Shown here: in pieces, positions 11,115 to 22,759 of the stretch
Layout: each line of letters begins with the position of its first letter
Position numbering within the stretch: the first letter of the stretch is position 1
Origin: Meloidogyne chitwoodi
Taxonomy: Eukaryota; Nematoda; Chromadorea; Rhabditida; Meloidogynidae
Assembly: GCA_015183035.1 (NCBI GenBank)
Contig: JACZZP010000007.1
Span: forward strand, 682,001-746,000
DNA: 64,000 nt
Reading direction: 5' to 3'
Made by a program: the position numbers and the translations under genes
Notes under the pieces: model-generated
Databases searched by the model: none
The model's input: only the letters and a program-made list of their open reading frames with translations
Told to the model about the DNA's origin: nothing

Positions 11115-12555
11115 TGAAAAAAATTTTTTTCTGAACTTTCGTCGAAAATTCTTCATCTTACGATGTATAAACTTTTGCTTTTGTTGTAATGTTTGTAGGG
11201 CTCTGATGTTAAATGGCACATAATAATGATTCGGTTTATATATAATTTTAACCTAAAATCATAAATAAATTTATTTAAAATGTTGACAAGCCTTCTTGTG
11301 GTTATATTTATTAATAATTGACAAACGTTCAAAGATATTCATTTTTTTAATTTAAAACCTAAAAATAATATTTTAAAATATGAAAAAATTTTTAATGCAT
11401 TAATGTAAGACTTGAAAACAAGGTCATTTAGTGTAGTGAAGCTATTTTTAAAGCAATTTTAAAATAAATTTAAAAATTTAATTTATCTCAATATTAAAAA
11501 ATGCCAAGTATTTTCGAAAAAAGTATAGCGAGTTACTGTTTAATAAATTTTAAATTTAATTTAATAAAAATTTATGAGTTTTAAATATATTTTTAATAAA
11601 AGTTTCTGATTTAATTCTGATCCTTCCGCTTTTTATTTCTGTGTTGTATAAAAGAAACAGAATTAAATTCTGATTCTATAATAATTATTATTATCTAAAA
11701 GATTAAGATATAAATTTTTATTTTAAATATGTAATTCAATTAATTAAGACGACCAGAAAGAGTACAAAAAAGGAAATAAAGATGAAAACTTCAATTACAA
11801 AGCTAGTAGATGTCTCTAGTTGTCTACACATACTGAGGATAAATAAGAATCTGTGAAATAAATTAATTTAATAATTTAAAAAAAGATTTAAATTTTTAAA
11901 TATCTATTGAATAAGAATGAAATATCTTCTCTGCCTCTTGCGAAGCTGAATAAGATATTTAAAAGATGAAATTCTGCTTCTTTCGAAGCTGAATAAGATA
12001 TTTAATGAAAATTAATTTTTATAAAAATTTAAGAATAATTTTAAGCTAACTTCTAATTCATTCTAGCATGAAATATTATGGTAACATTCTATTTATGTTA
12101 AATAGAATTTTTAATCTTAATTTTTTTGAATTATTTGTTACTGCTTGAGGATTTTTCTAGCTTCCTCAAATCATGTTTATATTGTAAAAAATTAGATACT
12201 AGTTCAACAAGGGTTAAACCTTTTGTTAATTATGAACCTCGAACTGATGTTAGATATGCTTTTTATTGGTTTAGCTATTTATGGCTATTTTTTACGCCCT
12301 TTAAACTTGTCTTTTTGTTTCCATCTTTTTATTTTTACATTTATTAATTTTACTTAATGTAAGCAACTCCTTAGTCTTTTGTTCTATTTTTCATTTTACT
12401 GCATAATTAAATTATTTAAATATTCAATTTTTATTCCCAGTTTATTTTTTCAAAAAGTTTTCTTCCATCTACCTGTATCATTGTCTATTTAATATATATT
12501 CTTAATTAGAATTTTCTGTTTTTAGTGCATCCACTAGTAAAAATCCAAAAGAGGT
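11115..12555. other. AT-rich DNA with a direct-repeat pair
   Basis: No credible gene. A word around CGAAGCTGAATAAGATATTT occurs twice about 41 bases apart (11940-12005). A 73-codon frame at 12126 starts at TTG and is not convincing. Confidence 0.4.
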
Positions 12556-12681
12556 TTACAAATTTATTATCGCGTTCATATAGTTTCTGAAACGTAAATT
12601 TTCATCGCATAAAAAAACAATATCATTGAAGTTTCTCATTTTGATACCCAACTTCACTACATGTTTCTTCAATGGTTTTAT
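12556..12681 (-). CDS. exon-like open frame, unknown
   Basis: About 41 minus-strand codons of mixed composition (KPLKKHVVKLGIKMRNF, then CDENLRFRNYMNAI) before a stop at 12558. No start, neighbours or family found. Confidence 0.25.
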   Translation of the reverse strand: MKPLKKHVVKLGIKMRNFNDIVFLCDENLRFRNYMNAIINL

Positions 12682-12699
12682 CACAGGAAATTATGAAAC

Positions 12700-14590
12700 G
12701 TCAATTGTATGAATTGTAATTGAAATAGTTCATCTCATATCGAATCTCTTTCTGATTTTGATAATTTATAATGTTAAATGGCAAACACCGCATATGAGTA
12801 AAATTTTTTATTATATAAATTTTACAATGTAATATTTGCTTATTTAATTATAATAGTATTCTATAATAATATTTAATTATTAACTAAATGAATAATGTTG
12901 GATTATTAAAAATTTTTTTCTTTTTCCTATAAAATAATAGATTTTTTAAATTTTAAACAAAATAAAACTTTTGCTCAATAGTCAATGTTTTACTTTTCGG
13001 AATGAATGGTATTGCAACTAGGTTCAACATTATTTCAATATAGTCGTTAGTTTCACCATCGATTTAAATTTATTTTTAATATCTTAATGGATTTCATTTA
13101 CCTCCTTTTTGAGTTAGAAAAATACTTTAAAATTTTAAAATATATAAAAAATTTAATTAAATATTAAACATTATTTATAAGAATGTTATTTCTGGCTGAT
13201 TTAATTGTCGAACCGTTCATTAATCATCCTATTGCGATTCTTATTTCATTGCATTTTTTCGTTTTTTAAAAATTTGAATTTAATTTATTTAATATTAAAA
13301 TTTCCTACATTTTTCAAAGTTATTATTTTATAACTTATTAATTAATTATAAATTCAGTTATTTTTATGGGTAAGAAAATATATATTTAAATATTTTTTTT
13401 TAACCAATAAATTTAAAATATTTTGAAAAATTAAAATTTTTAATTATTTTCACTAAAAATTTTTTTAATTCTACGCATTTTTTTCGATTATTTTTCATTG
13501 TTTTGACTTTAAGCATGATTATCCGTATTCAATTGTGAAGTTGGATTGAATAAAGAGGGAAAATTTTAATTTAATAATTCTTCTTATTATTGAATTCCTC
13601 ACATATTTTTGAAATATGTTGGTTTTTTTGGTATACCTGCAAGTCACATCGGACAATATTTTAACCATTCTTTAATGTGATTTAAGATAATTTTTGATTT
13701 ATCACTTGGGATATTTTTAAGTGTTCATATTAAAAAAAATTATTGCCGAAATTTGTTAATTTATTTTTTATTTAATTTATTTAAACCATTAATTATTTTA
13801 TTTAATCATAAAAAATATTTTTATTTATTCCGGTACCTGAGCGTGCACGGCCTTCTTATAATCAGAAATGTAGAAGATGACCGCACTCATAGATCTGTAG
13901 ATCATTTACAAGTCGCCTTACATATCGATTTCCCAGCGCGGATAATGGAATTTACTATAGAGCTGTGCATTTGAGTTAAAATTTGATTTTTATATTTGAT
14001 ACGTTTTTTGTTTTTCAATTTGTTTTTAAATTCTATCATTGGCTTCAATTCAATCCTTTTCTTAAATTTTTTCCACAAGTTTCCTATTTTATGTAATTAA
14101 TTTTTATCCATAAACTCGTTAAATATCCAGCCCCCCACCCCGTTATTATTTAACTTTTGTCTTTCTATTAGTGTAATAGCTTATTACTCCAAAAAATTTA
14201 TCTGATCAAATTTTACAAAAATTTCCTCTCGAAGCCAATAATCAGAAATGATTTCCACTCAGTCCGAAGTCTGGATCAACCATTATAATATCATTTATTA
14301 CGTAGATTTGTGGAATTGGTGAAATTTTAATAGTTGGATATATTTTTTTATCTAAATATATCATTTTTTAAATTTTATATGTAGTAATAGGATCACAAAC
14401 TTTTTGCAATATAGATATAGTTGGAAAACCGGAATCGGTGGCTTGAATTTCGGTGCTTTGAATTGATTATATGAAAGATCAATTATGGTTAACATATTTT
14501 CACGTTTTGCGGAATAAACTTTGGTTGACGCCAGCGAATTTTATCGGCCAAAGTTCGTAAGAAGTATTTAATTGACCTGCTGAAGAGCGC
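12700..14590. other. AT-rich DNA with one GC-richer island
   Basis: 13825-13975 is richer in G+C and open in one plus frame (ending ARIMEFTIELCI), but no motif is recognised. 14440-14600 has a minus-strand frame with LNTSYELWPIKFAGVNQS, also unidentified. The rest is A/T runs. Confidence 0.35.
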
Positions 14591-14595
14591 ATCGC

Positions 14596-14670
14596 ATTGT
14601 TGTAGATATGGTGTGCTTCCTTCTAGCAAGAGCAAGAATATTTATTATTAATGTCTAATCATCGTTGTGT
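14596..14670 (+). repeat. dispersed repeat (partner 42702-42770)
   Basis: About 70 bases around GTAGATATGGTGTGCTT and AATATTTATTATTAATGTC recur at 42702-42770 in the same orientation with few differences. The second copy sits in the middle of the duplicated fragment block. Confidence 0.7.
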
Positions 14671-14679
14671 TTTAGTTAA

Positions 14680-15530
14680 TTTTTTAGGGGGGAAAATTGA
14701 TATTTATATAAAAATAAATTGAAGGTTACAAAGAATTTGTTCGGCGAATAGGAAATATAATAAACAAATTAATTAATTAACATTGTGACGTTTATAAGTC
14801 ACAACACATTAATGTTTTTTTGTTTTATTTTTTAGTAATTATAATGGTTAACTTTAATTATTGTGCGGTTTTTTACAGTACCCGATAAATTCGTTGATTG
14901 ATTTTTAAAGAACATATTTCTTAAATAATTTTTATGTATATAATCAAATTTTTAATTTGTTAGAAATAATCTTATTCATAAAAAAATAACAATAATAATA
15001 ATAGAAATTTAATAATTGAAAAACGTGAATTTTTTAAGTTTTAAGATTATTTTAGTTTTTTATAATAATATTGTAAATTTGGAAAAATAAGGCTAAGTCA
15101 ATAAAGAAAAATGGTCACGGAATGAAGAAAAAGAGTGGACGACTGTGGTGGAAAAGACGCCAATCAATAACAAACATACGAAACAACCAAAATATGTATT
15201 TAATAACGACTAGAAAATATTAATTTAAAGAAAAAGAAAAATTTTAGAAAATTAAAGAGAAATTACAGAAAAGAAAACTTTTAAGAAAGAGGGAATAGTT
15301 CAACTGAGTCACCGTATAAAGTTTAACTCAAGTTTTTTCAGATACGAATTTATATAAAAATACAAATGATAGCTTATTTAAAAGAGCTCTTTGAGCTAAA
15401 TTGAATAAGATAAAAATAAACGTATTTAGTTGACTTTGAACAAAACGTGACTAAAGTGAGCCAGACTCAGTTGAGGTGTACCCAAATAAATAAATGAAAA
15501 AATAAAATTACTTAAAATTAATATTTTCTA
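14680..15530. other. AT-rich intergenic DNA
   Basis: No gene. Short frames only. Confidence 0.4.
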
Positions 15531-15536
15531 AATGAA

Positions 15537-15660
15537 ATTAGACAGAGGCGTCTAAAAAAGAGGTGGTGAAGATGTAATACAAAAAAATCTCGACTCTACC
15601 CATTTGGCCCATGAAAGAATATGAAAGAACAAAAGAGAACATTTCCTATTATTCCCGACT
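15537..15660 (+). repeat. dispersed repeat (inverted partner 44020-44140)
   Basis: The stretch with GACAGAGGCGTCTAAAAAAG through ATGAAAGAACAAAAGAGAAC matches the reverse complement of 44020-44140. The flanking words CCTATTATTCCC and CTAAACCCCG also recur near 29810-29850, so this may be part of an old LTR family. Confidence 0.55.
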
Positions 15661-15699
15661 TTTGCTGGTCTTTTTCTAAACCCCGTTCCATCTTCAATG

Positions 15700-16860
15700 A
15701 TTCTTTTTATGAAATATAAATTCTGAATAAATATATTTAAATTGAAACTTTTTAATTTTGAATCATCCCCTAAGGAAGGACCACGGTGCTAGCTCTACAG
15801 GTAAAACAATTAACTTGAAAATTGAAGAGAAATAATAAATAAATTTAAAATTAAATCTTTATTTTTAACTCTTCAATAAGGAAATAAGAAGTTTTAATAA
15901 GTTTTTATTCCAATTTAAATAATTAAATAATTTATTTATTTATAATAATAATAATAATATTTGAACAATTAATTTTAAGAATATTTTAAATATTCAATTT
16001 TAAGAAATAATTTAATTTAAATTAAATTTTAAAAGAAATATTAATATAAAAATATTTATTTTAATTTAATAATAATTTAATTTTTAATAAAAAAAATGTC
16101 GATGTGTAGTGATTAAGAGTGATAATAATAATAATTTAATAATAATTATAATAATGAATAATAATCATGTGAAAAATATTTTATTTAGTATATAGCTTAA
16201 AAAATTGGCAAAATGTGTGGTAAAAAATGTGCTTGACGGAAATAAAATGTTAAAAATATTAATTTAATTTTTATTTATATATTTAATTAATATTTTTATA
16301 TGGAATGCGTGTGTGTGGTATAGATATGTGTGGTAATAACATAAAAATATATATATACATAGATAGCAATTAACTTAATAATAAATAAAAAAAGTATGTA
16401 AAAAAGGAAAAGTTTTGATTGAAAAAATATAAACAAGTGATAAAATTTATTTTTAGTTAAAAAATATTAAAATTATTAGTCACTTGTTTATAAATAAAAA
16501 ATATTAAAATATTTAATTTTAGTTAATATATTTATTTATTTTTAAATATTTTAATTTCTTTATTGAAAAATCATTCTTTTTCAATAAAAATTTTAAATAT
16601 TTTTTTCTCAACTTTGTCTCAAATAAAAAGGAAAGAAAGAAGAGAAGGCTGGCGACCGATGTAAGGAAAGAAAAATGAAAAGAGAAGAGATGTGATTTCA
16701 AGGTTGTAGAAAAGAATGAAAAGAATGAGATGTCTTTTAAAAGGGAAGGAAACATTTTTTAACTTTACAATACCTTAACAAGGGCGTATAAAAATTTAGA
16801 TTTAGTACCTACTTAAGTGCTTGCGAATAGTTGTTTTGCCAAAATCGGTTAGTAGCATGT
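15700..16860. other. AT-rich DNA, simple repeats
   Basis: TAA/ATAA simple repeats at 15935-16160. A short inverted repeat (ACAAGTGA at 16431 and TCACTTGT at 16481) frames 40 A/T bases. The 78-codon frame at 16519-16755 is Phe/Ser-rich and not convincing. Confidence 0.4.
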
Positions 16861-16880
16861 TTGTTGGGGATGATGTCTAG

Positions 16881-17032
16881 TATAAAAGAGCTACTAAAGC
16901 TCAGTCTTGGTTGGCACCCGGGCCAACCGTCGCCGCCAGTCAGTTAGCCATTCCTGTTATTCCAGTCTCTGTAATAAACCTTAATTGTTAGTCCTGTCAT
17001 ATTCTTGCTACAACCTATGGACCAGGTTGTAA
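16881..17032 (+). promoter_or_regulatory. promoter/LTR-like stretch
   Basis: A TATAAAAG box (16881) is followed about 30 bases on by a GC-rich start region, an AATAAA at 16973-16978, and a palindromic end, CAACCT...AGGTTG then TAACA. This order (TATA, short transcribed region, polyA signal, terminal CA) is that of an LTR, and GC content jumps here. No TG start with a matching target duplication was found, so a solo LTR is only suggested. Confidence 0.4.
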
Positions 17033-17390
17033 CAATGTTGAAATGTTCCCTTGTATACCTCTTATTTAAATATTTACATATGTGAAAATAAATGTACTTA
17101 TTTATTTAGACTATTTCGAAATATTAAACGTATGGTATTCCTTTTGACTCTCACCGGCTATTCATTATATCATCCACGTCCCCAATCATTCTTCTCTTAC
17201 ATCCTCCTCATATCTCCTCTCTCTTTTAAATAAACGCAACAAAATCTGAATATACATACATGCTCTAAGTCAAAAGTCTTGTCAATTACATTTTTTATCA
17301 ATATTTTAAATTTCCTTTAAAGCAAATTAAGCAATAAATTTCAAATTATATTTTAATAATTTTTATAATTTTTAAGTTCTTAGTTGAAAA

Positions 17391-18592
17391 ATGTTTTCAA
17401 ATATTTGTCTTTATGTCCTGATTTGTTCTTTATTATTTAATTATATTCTTGGAAATATTAAAACTGATCAACGTGTTAATTTTATAAAATCTGAAGATGA
17501 ATATGTAAAAAATCATGTATACATCAATGTTAAGAAAATTGAAATTAACAAAACAGAAGAATATGGAAAGAAAATTATTGAATTAGTTGTTAAATTTAAA
17601 GAAATTGGTGAACCCATAAAGACAAGTGCTTATGAAAATAAACCTTCTTATATGCTTTATATTAGACCAATTGAACATGATTGTGAAAGAATGAATATAG
17701 GCTTCTATAATAAATATCATGTAGGAGATATAAAGAAGAAAACTCAAATTCATTTTAAGGAGGAATTTAACATTATTTATAGAAGAGGAATAAATATTTG
17801 TCTCATTATTTTAGGAAATGGACAAAAAAATCTCAATGTCTATAAATTATTTTGAAATATTTATATTTTTTATTTTAGCTTATGAAAATTATGCCACTCT
17901 TTCAAGCTCATTTAAAATTTCAACCATTGGAACAAATAACAAATGATTTTCCAATTCTAACAAAACTAGAAATGCATTTGAATTTGGAGAATGAGGAAAA
18001 CCAAACTCTTCAACTAACTAATTTGGTAGGGGAAAATAACATTGAAATTTGCATGGAATTTAAAGAAGGGAATTATTTACTTATTATACTTGTCGAATTA
18101 ATTGAAAAAATTACTAGCATTGTGCAAAGGCATAAAGTTTTACAAATTTTCTTAAAAGCTGATAGAGATCAAAATAAATGTATATCAACAACATTGGAAT
18201 TTAAATCTGAAGAAGAAAATAACACCTTAAGTGAATTAAAGAAAAAAATGGAAATTTTAACGTTTAGAACAGAAAAAATTTTTAATGATGGAGAATTATT
18301 GAAGGATGGAGAAAATATTTTCACAACAATTAATATTTTTGAAGGTGATTATTCCATTAGGCATATTTGCAATCCAAACGTAATTCATCCCTTATTTGAT
18401 GATGGAAGTTATGAATTTAAGGGAAAAAATTTAATTGAATATCCTTTTAAAAAATTTTTTAAAAAATATTTAATTCCAAGAGAAATTGGCAAAATGTCAA
18501 TTAATAAATTTTTAAATAATTGGCAAAAGTGGTTTTATATTGAAGGCAAATATTTTTTGATGAATAATGAAGGAAAAGTTAAAAAGTTATAA
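17391..18592 (+). CDS. secreted protein of unknown function (two exons, 386 aa)
   Basis: Exon 1 is 17391-17837 (149 codons) and exon 2 is 17879-18592, split by a 41 nt intron with GT...TTTTAG ends; the frame is phase 0 and stays open. Residues 1-21 (MFSNICLYVLICSLLFNYILG) are a clear signal peptide. The mature part is Lys/Glu/Asn-rich with scattered Cys and no transmembrane segment, which suggests a folded secreted protein. AATAAA at 18624-18629 lies just past the stop. Start choice: the first ATG, directly before the signal peptide. In a plant-parasitic nematode such a gene could be an effector, but that is inference; no family is recognised. Confidence 0.75.
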
Positions 18593-18599
18593 AAATTAT

Positions 18600-19150
18600 G
18601 TGAAAGTAGAATATATTATAGAAAATAAAGTCAAAATTTCTTATTTAAAGCATTGTTTTCTTCTACTGATAAAGGATAAAGTTAAATTTAAAAAAGAATT
18701 TAAAATTACAAAAATTGGGAAAAAATTGAAAAATTAAAAATAACAAAAAAATCATTTGTTCTTTAAAGTAACAATTAGTATAAATATTTTTCCATTTTAT
18801 TTTTAAATGTTAGGAGATCACATAAGTGAATAAAATTTTATGGGTGAAGATGTGTAGGAGTTGGGTAAAAAGTCGATGATTAAAATTGTGTAGTATTTAT
18901 TTATTTTTTTATCTAATAGTAACAGAAAATTGTGATTCTGTTTTCTTGAATTGTCGTAGTAGAGTAGTTTACCATGCCGATGGAGTAGCTTGAGGACTCT
19001 AGATTTAAATTAAGACCTTAGGTAATAACTTAAAAATGGTCAAACAAAGATGTACAAATATTTAGAACAAATATTTATTTATTCGATTTGACGAAATATA
19101 AAAAATTGAAGAGAATCAAAAAAAACTAAAATTGTTCAGCTTTTCTTTCC
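18600..19150. other. intergenic DNA
   Basis: Contains the polyA signal of the preceding gene and AT-rich sequence; no gene. Confidence 0.4.
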
Positions 19151-19157
19151 TTCTTAT

Positions 19158-19216
19158 GGGCGGCGCCACAATTTCATTCAACACGCGAAGAAGACTATTC
19201 ATTGGCTATAAAAATA
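19158..19216 (+). promoter_or_regulatory. possible promoter upstream of the 19255 ORF
   Basis: GGGCGGCGCC (19158-19167), ATTGG (19201, an inverted CCAAT word) and TATAAAAATA (19207-19216) lie in promoter order 40-100 bases before the ATG at 19255. In DNA this A/T-rich a TATA word alone means little; the GC word is the unusual part. Confidence 0.35.
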
Positions 19217-19254
19217 AATATTGAAATAAAAATAGAATTGATATTCTAACAATT

Positions 19255-19548
19255 GTGAATTTTAAAATGTGGAATTCACTCTTTAAAAATATTACTTGCA
19301 TTTTTTGTCTTATTATTAATATATTTTTATTAAATTTATTAATGATTAGTTGCAACAAAGCGAGCTATATGACCATGGTCATTATCGTTTTAAATTTAAA
19401 AAGTAAAATTCAAAGAAATTTAATATATAAAAGGGTTAATCAAAAGAAAAGTAACAGCTGTTATTATAGGGAAGAGTTTATCGTAAAATATGTAAATATT
19501 AAAAGTTTATTAAAAAGAAAAAGAATTGTAATTAATAAATTTATTTAA
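19255..19548 (+). CDS. small hydrophobic/basic ORF, possible secreted peptide (97 aa)
   Basis: Residues 4-33 form a long hydrophobic stretch that could be a signal peptide or membrane anchor (internal ATG at 19267); the rest is Lys/Arg-rich. It has a TATA box at a plausible distance. No homology is recognised, and the A/T-rich codons make chance possible. The alternative start at 19267 gives a more normal signal peptide. Confidence 0.35.
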   Translation: MNFKMWNSLFKNITCIFCLIINIFLLNLLMISCNKASYMTMVIIVLNLKSKIQRNLIYKRVNQKKSNSCYYREEFIVKYVNIKSLLKRKRIVINKFI

Positions 19549-19597
19549 ATACAAATTTAACAATTTGAAAAGTATAAAAAAATTTTGTGAAAAATTT

Positions 19598-19729
19598 CTA
19601 ATTTTGTGCTATGATAATTTTTCTACCAATTTCTCGTTCATCATTTGTGTTCGTTTTTGTTGTTGCATTTTCATAACTCTGATCCTCAATGGAGCAATAA
19701 AGTTCACCTAATTTGTAGAAGCCATCATA
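19598..19729 (-). CDS. duplicated exon, copy 2 (partner 10993-11093)
   Basis: The minus strand reads YDGFYKLGELYCSIEDQ..., then ENATTKTNTNDEREIGRK, to a TAG at 19600-19598. The EDQ...TTKT core matches the 11 kb copy. This copy is longer and better preserved. Upstream exons were not identified. Confidence 0.45.
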   Translation of the reverse strand, partial: YDGFYKLGELYCSIEDQSYENATTKTNTNDEREIGRKIIIAQN

Positions 19730-20119
19730 TTAAAAAATCAACAATATTGTCTTAAAGTTAAGAATAATTATTAATAATTAAAATAATAAGTTCCAGCAAT
19801 TTTAAAATAAATTTTAAAATTTAAGAATGTAAGAATTTCTAATCAATTAAATGAAATACTTAACAAATTAAAAATATGATGAAAAAAACAGCAGAACAAG
19901 AGATTGAAAAACAACAAAACATTAACATTTTTACATACCAATTTAAATGTTTAAATCAAAATTTCAAGTGAAGGTATTAAACTTTTTAATATAATTTTTA
20001 AAAATTTATAATTATTTATTTATAAATTTTTAATATTATTGGCCTAATTTTTCCTTGAAAAATAAAATGTATTCGCATTTATATAAGTATTGTCTCAGTT
20101 TATTTAATTAATGTAACAG

Positions 20120-20475
20120 AATCGTTTTCTCGTCAAAACGACATATTTTTCAATGTTTGCATCAAAAGATAAAGCGTTCAGCGAGTCCATTATTTTATAG
20201 ATGATAAGGTGTTGTATATGATTTATGATGTTATTTTTAATCTAAGACTCAAATTCGAATGAATAAATTGGGGACCATTATCAATCACCTAAGCTTTTGT
20301 CGGCCAAACGTTGAATATATGTTTTTAAGTGAATTAATTATAAAAGCTTCTATTGTTATTATTATTTTTTTGTTAGGTCGTTCTTTTTGAACTTTTAGAG
20401 CAACTGCAACCTTAGCAATGGCTAGATTAAAAAGTTGTAAATTTATACAAAAAAATTTAATCAAATTCGGCATTT
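20120..20475 (-). pseudogene. Ty3/gypsy integrase core remnant
   Basis: On the minus strand a segment ending FGRQKLR leads into VIDNGPQFIHSNL, the integrase D-N-G-x-x-F motif with its catalytic Asp. About 35 codons on, NGLAERFIF is the usual (S)NGxAERF motif carrying the Glu helix region. Stops and frame changes interrupt the core and the following helix. It is a dead pol fragment; no LTR is adjacent. It may belong to the same family as the RT remnant near 59 kb. Confidence 0.75.
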
Positions 20476-20479
20476 TTTT

Positions 20480-21060
20480 CTTTATAAATATTTTTTATAA
20501 TTATTATCTTTATCTAGGTAAATAAATAAAAAATAGTTTAAAGTTTTTAAATTTTATATTCGTAATCTTTTGCGATGTTTTCGCTTAATATTCACAATTT
20601 AGTTAGTTTGACTAATTTATTTGATTTTTGATGATTTACTTTTACGAAGACAACTTTTTCACAAAAACATTACTCTCAACATTACAAATTGGGCATTTTT
20701 CGTATCCAGTGTCAATTTACAATAAAATTATTTTTGTAAATTAATTTAAAAATTTAATTTTATTATATTTAATCATTTTTTTAAATAAATTATTTTTAAT
20801 ATAAAATCTGACCTGATGAAGTATTGAAAAACGTTGTAGTGGACAGAAACCTTTTCAATGAAAGTAAAGAAATTAATTCATATTTTTAATTAAATTTAAT
20901 ATTATTTAAAATTAAAATATTATTATTTAATTATATTTTTGAATTGTAAAATATTGCCCGTCATCAATTTTTAAATTTTAAATATTTTTAAAAGGCAATT
21001 TTTAATCAATCAAATATTTTTATCTTTAAACTTAAATCCAAAAAAATATATAAATAAAAT
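20480..21060. other. AT-rich intergenic DNA
   Basis: No gene seen. Confidence 0.4.
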
Positions 21061-21068
21061 ATGTTACT

Positions 21069-21190
21069 GGAATTGCGCAAATTACAACAAAATAATTAAT
21101 TCAGTGAAAATAATTTAATTGCAGCCGCGGTAATCACCTCAAAGATTTACATGCCTGTAACTTGGCTCAAAGTTGGACCGATTAGTTTGG
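21069..21190 (+). repeat. copy of the 23 kb repeat family
   Basis: GCGCAAATTACAACAAAATA through GGTAATCACCTCAA matches 23048-23116 (and inverted 23960-24035). The match resumes at CCTGTAAC...GGACCGA (compare 23160-23195), so the repeat runs into the first 12 codons of the Cys-rich ORF. Confidence 0.75.
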
Positions 21191-21381
21191 AATTTTGTTT
21201 GTGTCAGCGTTTATGTAAAAAGTGGCACAAATGCGAATATGATCCTTATCCTTTATACCCATGTTACAAATGTATCATGTGTAATTGGCGACCTATATGT
21301 TATTGTCTACAAAATAAAAATCATACTTGCAAATGTGTGGTCTTCTCATTAGGATTTGATTCAGACCCCATACCGTATTAG
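21151..21381 (+). CDS. Cys-rich ORF whose 5' end derives from a repeat (76 aa)
   Basis: ATG 21151, TAG 21379. After about 13 repeat-derived residues the protein is rich in Cys (about a dozen), with closely spaced pairs such as CLCQRLC, CYKC, CIMC, CYC and CKC, plus Trp/Tyr. There is no signal peptide. Cys spacing does not match a zinc-finger or defensin pattern I recognise. An upstream exon may be missing. It reads as protein rather than A/T noise, and the use of repeat sequence as the start is odd. Confidence 0.45.
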   Translation: MPVTWLKVGPISLEFCLCQRLCKKWHKCEYDPYPLYPCYKCIMCNWRPICYCLQNKNHTCKCVVFSLGFDSDPIPY

Positions 21382-21677
21382 TAGAATAATTAAGAAAGAA
21401 TTAATAAACAAAATAGATAGGAAATAAAATATTCAAAAATGTGTTTCGTATTTTTATAATGATAATAATAATAAATACAAAGGATATGTTATTTAAAACT
21501 TAATAAAGTTCCCTTTTGTTACATAAGGATACAAAAAGGGAAAAATAATAATAAAATAATATAATTAAATAATAATAATAAAATTTTAATTTTAACTGAC
21601 ATTAATATGCCTTTTAAAAATAAAAAATTTTTTAATATTAATTTTTAATATATTTACATTTTCTTAAGGGATTTAAT

Positions 21678-21842
21678 ATGATAGAATATTTACCAGCAGA
21701 AATACAACTTAAAATTTTCAAAAATCTCAACTTTGATGAATTATTTCAAATTAAAAAAATTAATAAATACTTTTGTGAATTTGCCAATAATTATGACAAC
21801 GATCTGGAAATGTTTCTGACCTTTCATTTAAATCTTTGTTAA
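21678..21842 (+). pseudogene. F-box domain N-terminus, truncated
   Basis: The 54-residue frame starts MIEYLPAEIQLKIFKNLNF and continues DELFQIKKINKYFCEF, which is the F-box pattern (LPxE...IF..L...L......N..). F-box proteins link substrates to Skp1-cullin ubiquitin ligases; such short, lineage-specific F-box genes are plentiful in Meloidogyne. The frame stops 30 residues after the domain with no substrate-binding part, so this is a fragment or a first exon. Confidence 0.7.
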
Positions 21843-22256
21843 TAGATTATCTAGAAAATTGATTAATAAAATTTTTACTTTTTTACAACAAGATCAGCTT
21901 ATCAGAAGAGGATTTTCTTTGTAAAACTTTGTACATAACGAAGACACATTGTTAACCGATACAAAATGTCAATCATTATTCTTATTTGTGTTAATAAAAA
22001 CTAAACTCCTTTTATTTGCCTTAAGACAAAAAATCAAATAATATATACTAATAAATTATATAATAGAAAAAAAAAATCCCCTCAGAAAACCCCCTTTAAT
22101 TTTTTGTCATGAAGTTTCGTTCATCGTTTTTTTCTTAATCTCGATGATCTCGAATATATTTAAACATATAGTCAAAGAATGTAATGTTTGATTTATTTAC
22201 TTGAACTTGTTGTTTGATCACTTAAATATTTTTTAAGAAAAAATAAAATTTATTTG

Positions 22257-22714
22257 TTACTTACAACTTATTAAATAATTGTTCATTTTTGTTTGTTTGT
22301 CTTCTTGTATATTAACAAAACTCATTAGTTTATTAAGCTCGATATCATTAAAATTAGTAATATGTTTTATATCAAACATTTTCTCTTTGATGTTATTTAT
22401 ATCATTTTTAATAGTAAGATACTCTGCGCCCGTCAAAGGACGTAAAAATAAATCTTTTTTCGGAGTCATTTTAATTTGAAATTTACCAAAATATAAGTTG
22501 TTTATTTTTAATCCACTTACTTTCGTAATTTCACTTCGTTTAATCATTTGTTGAAAAATAATTTTTAAAGGTTTAGCTTAAAAAAAAAGAGATCAAAAAT
22601 AAAAAAATAAAAATTACTTTGGCGTTTTTTTGCAACTTTGATTAATATTTCTTTGTATGTTAATTTTGGCTTGCTTTTGAAAGCGTCGAATATAAGTTGT
22701 CTATAACTCTCCAT
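22257..22714 (-). CDS. small spliced gene of unknown function (138 aa)
   Basis: Exon 1 is 22714-22618 and exon 2 is 22576-22257, joined across a 41 nt GT...TTTTAAG intron with the frame intact (417 nt). The N-terminus MESYRQLIFDAFKSKPKLTY followed by KEILIKVAKKR and a second helix before NLYFGKF looks like a small helix-turn-helix or winged-helix fold (inference only). The C-terminal part has IKEKMFD...NFND shared with the broken gene at 3841-4234. No signal peptide. Function is unknown. Confidence 0.6.
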
Positions 22715-22759
22715 ATTTAAATTTATATCAAATTTCTAAAAAAAGGAATATATTAATGG

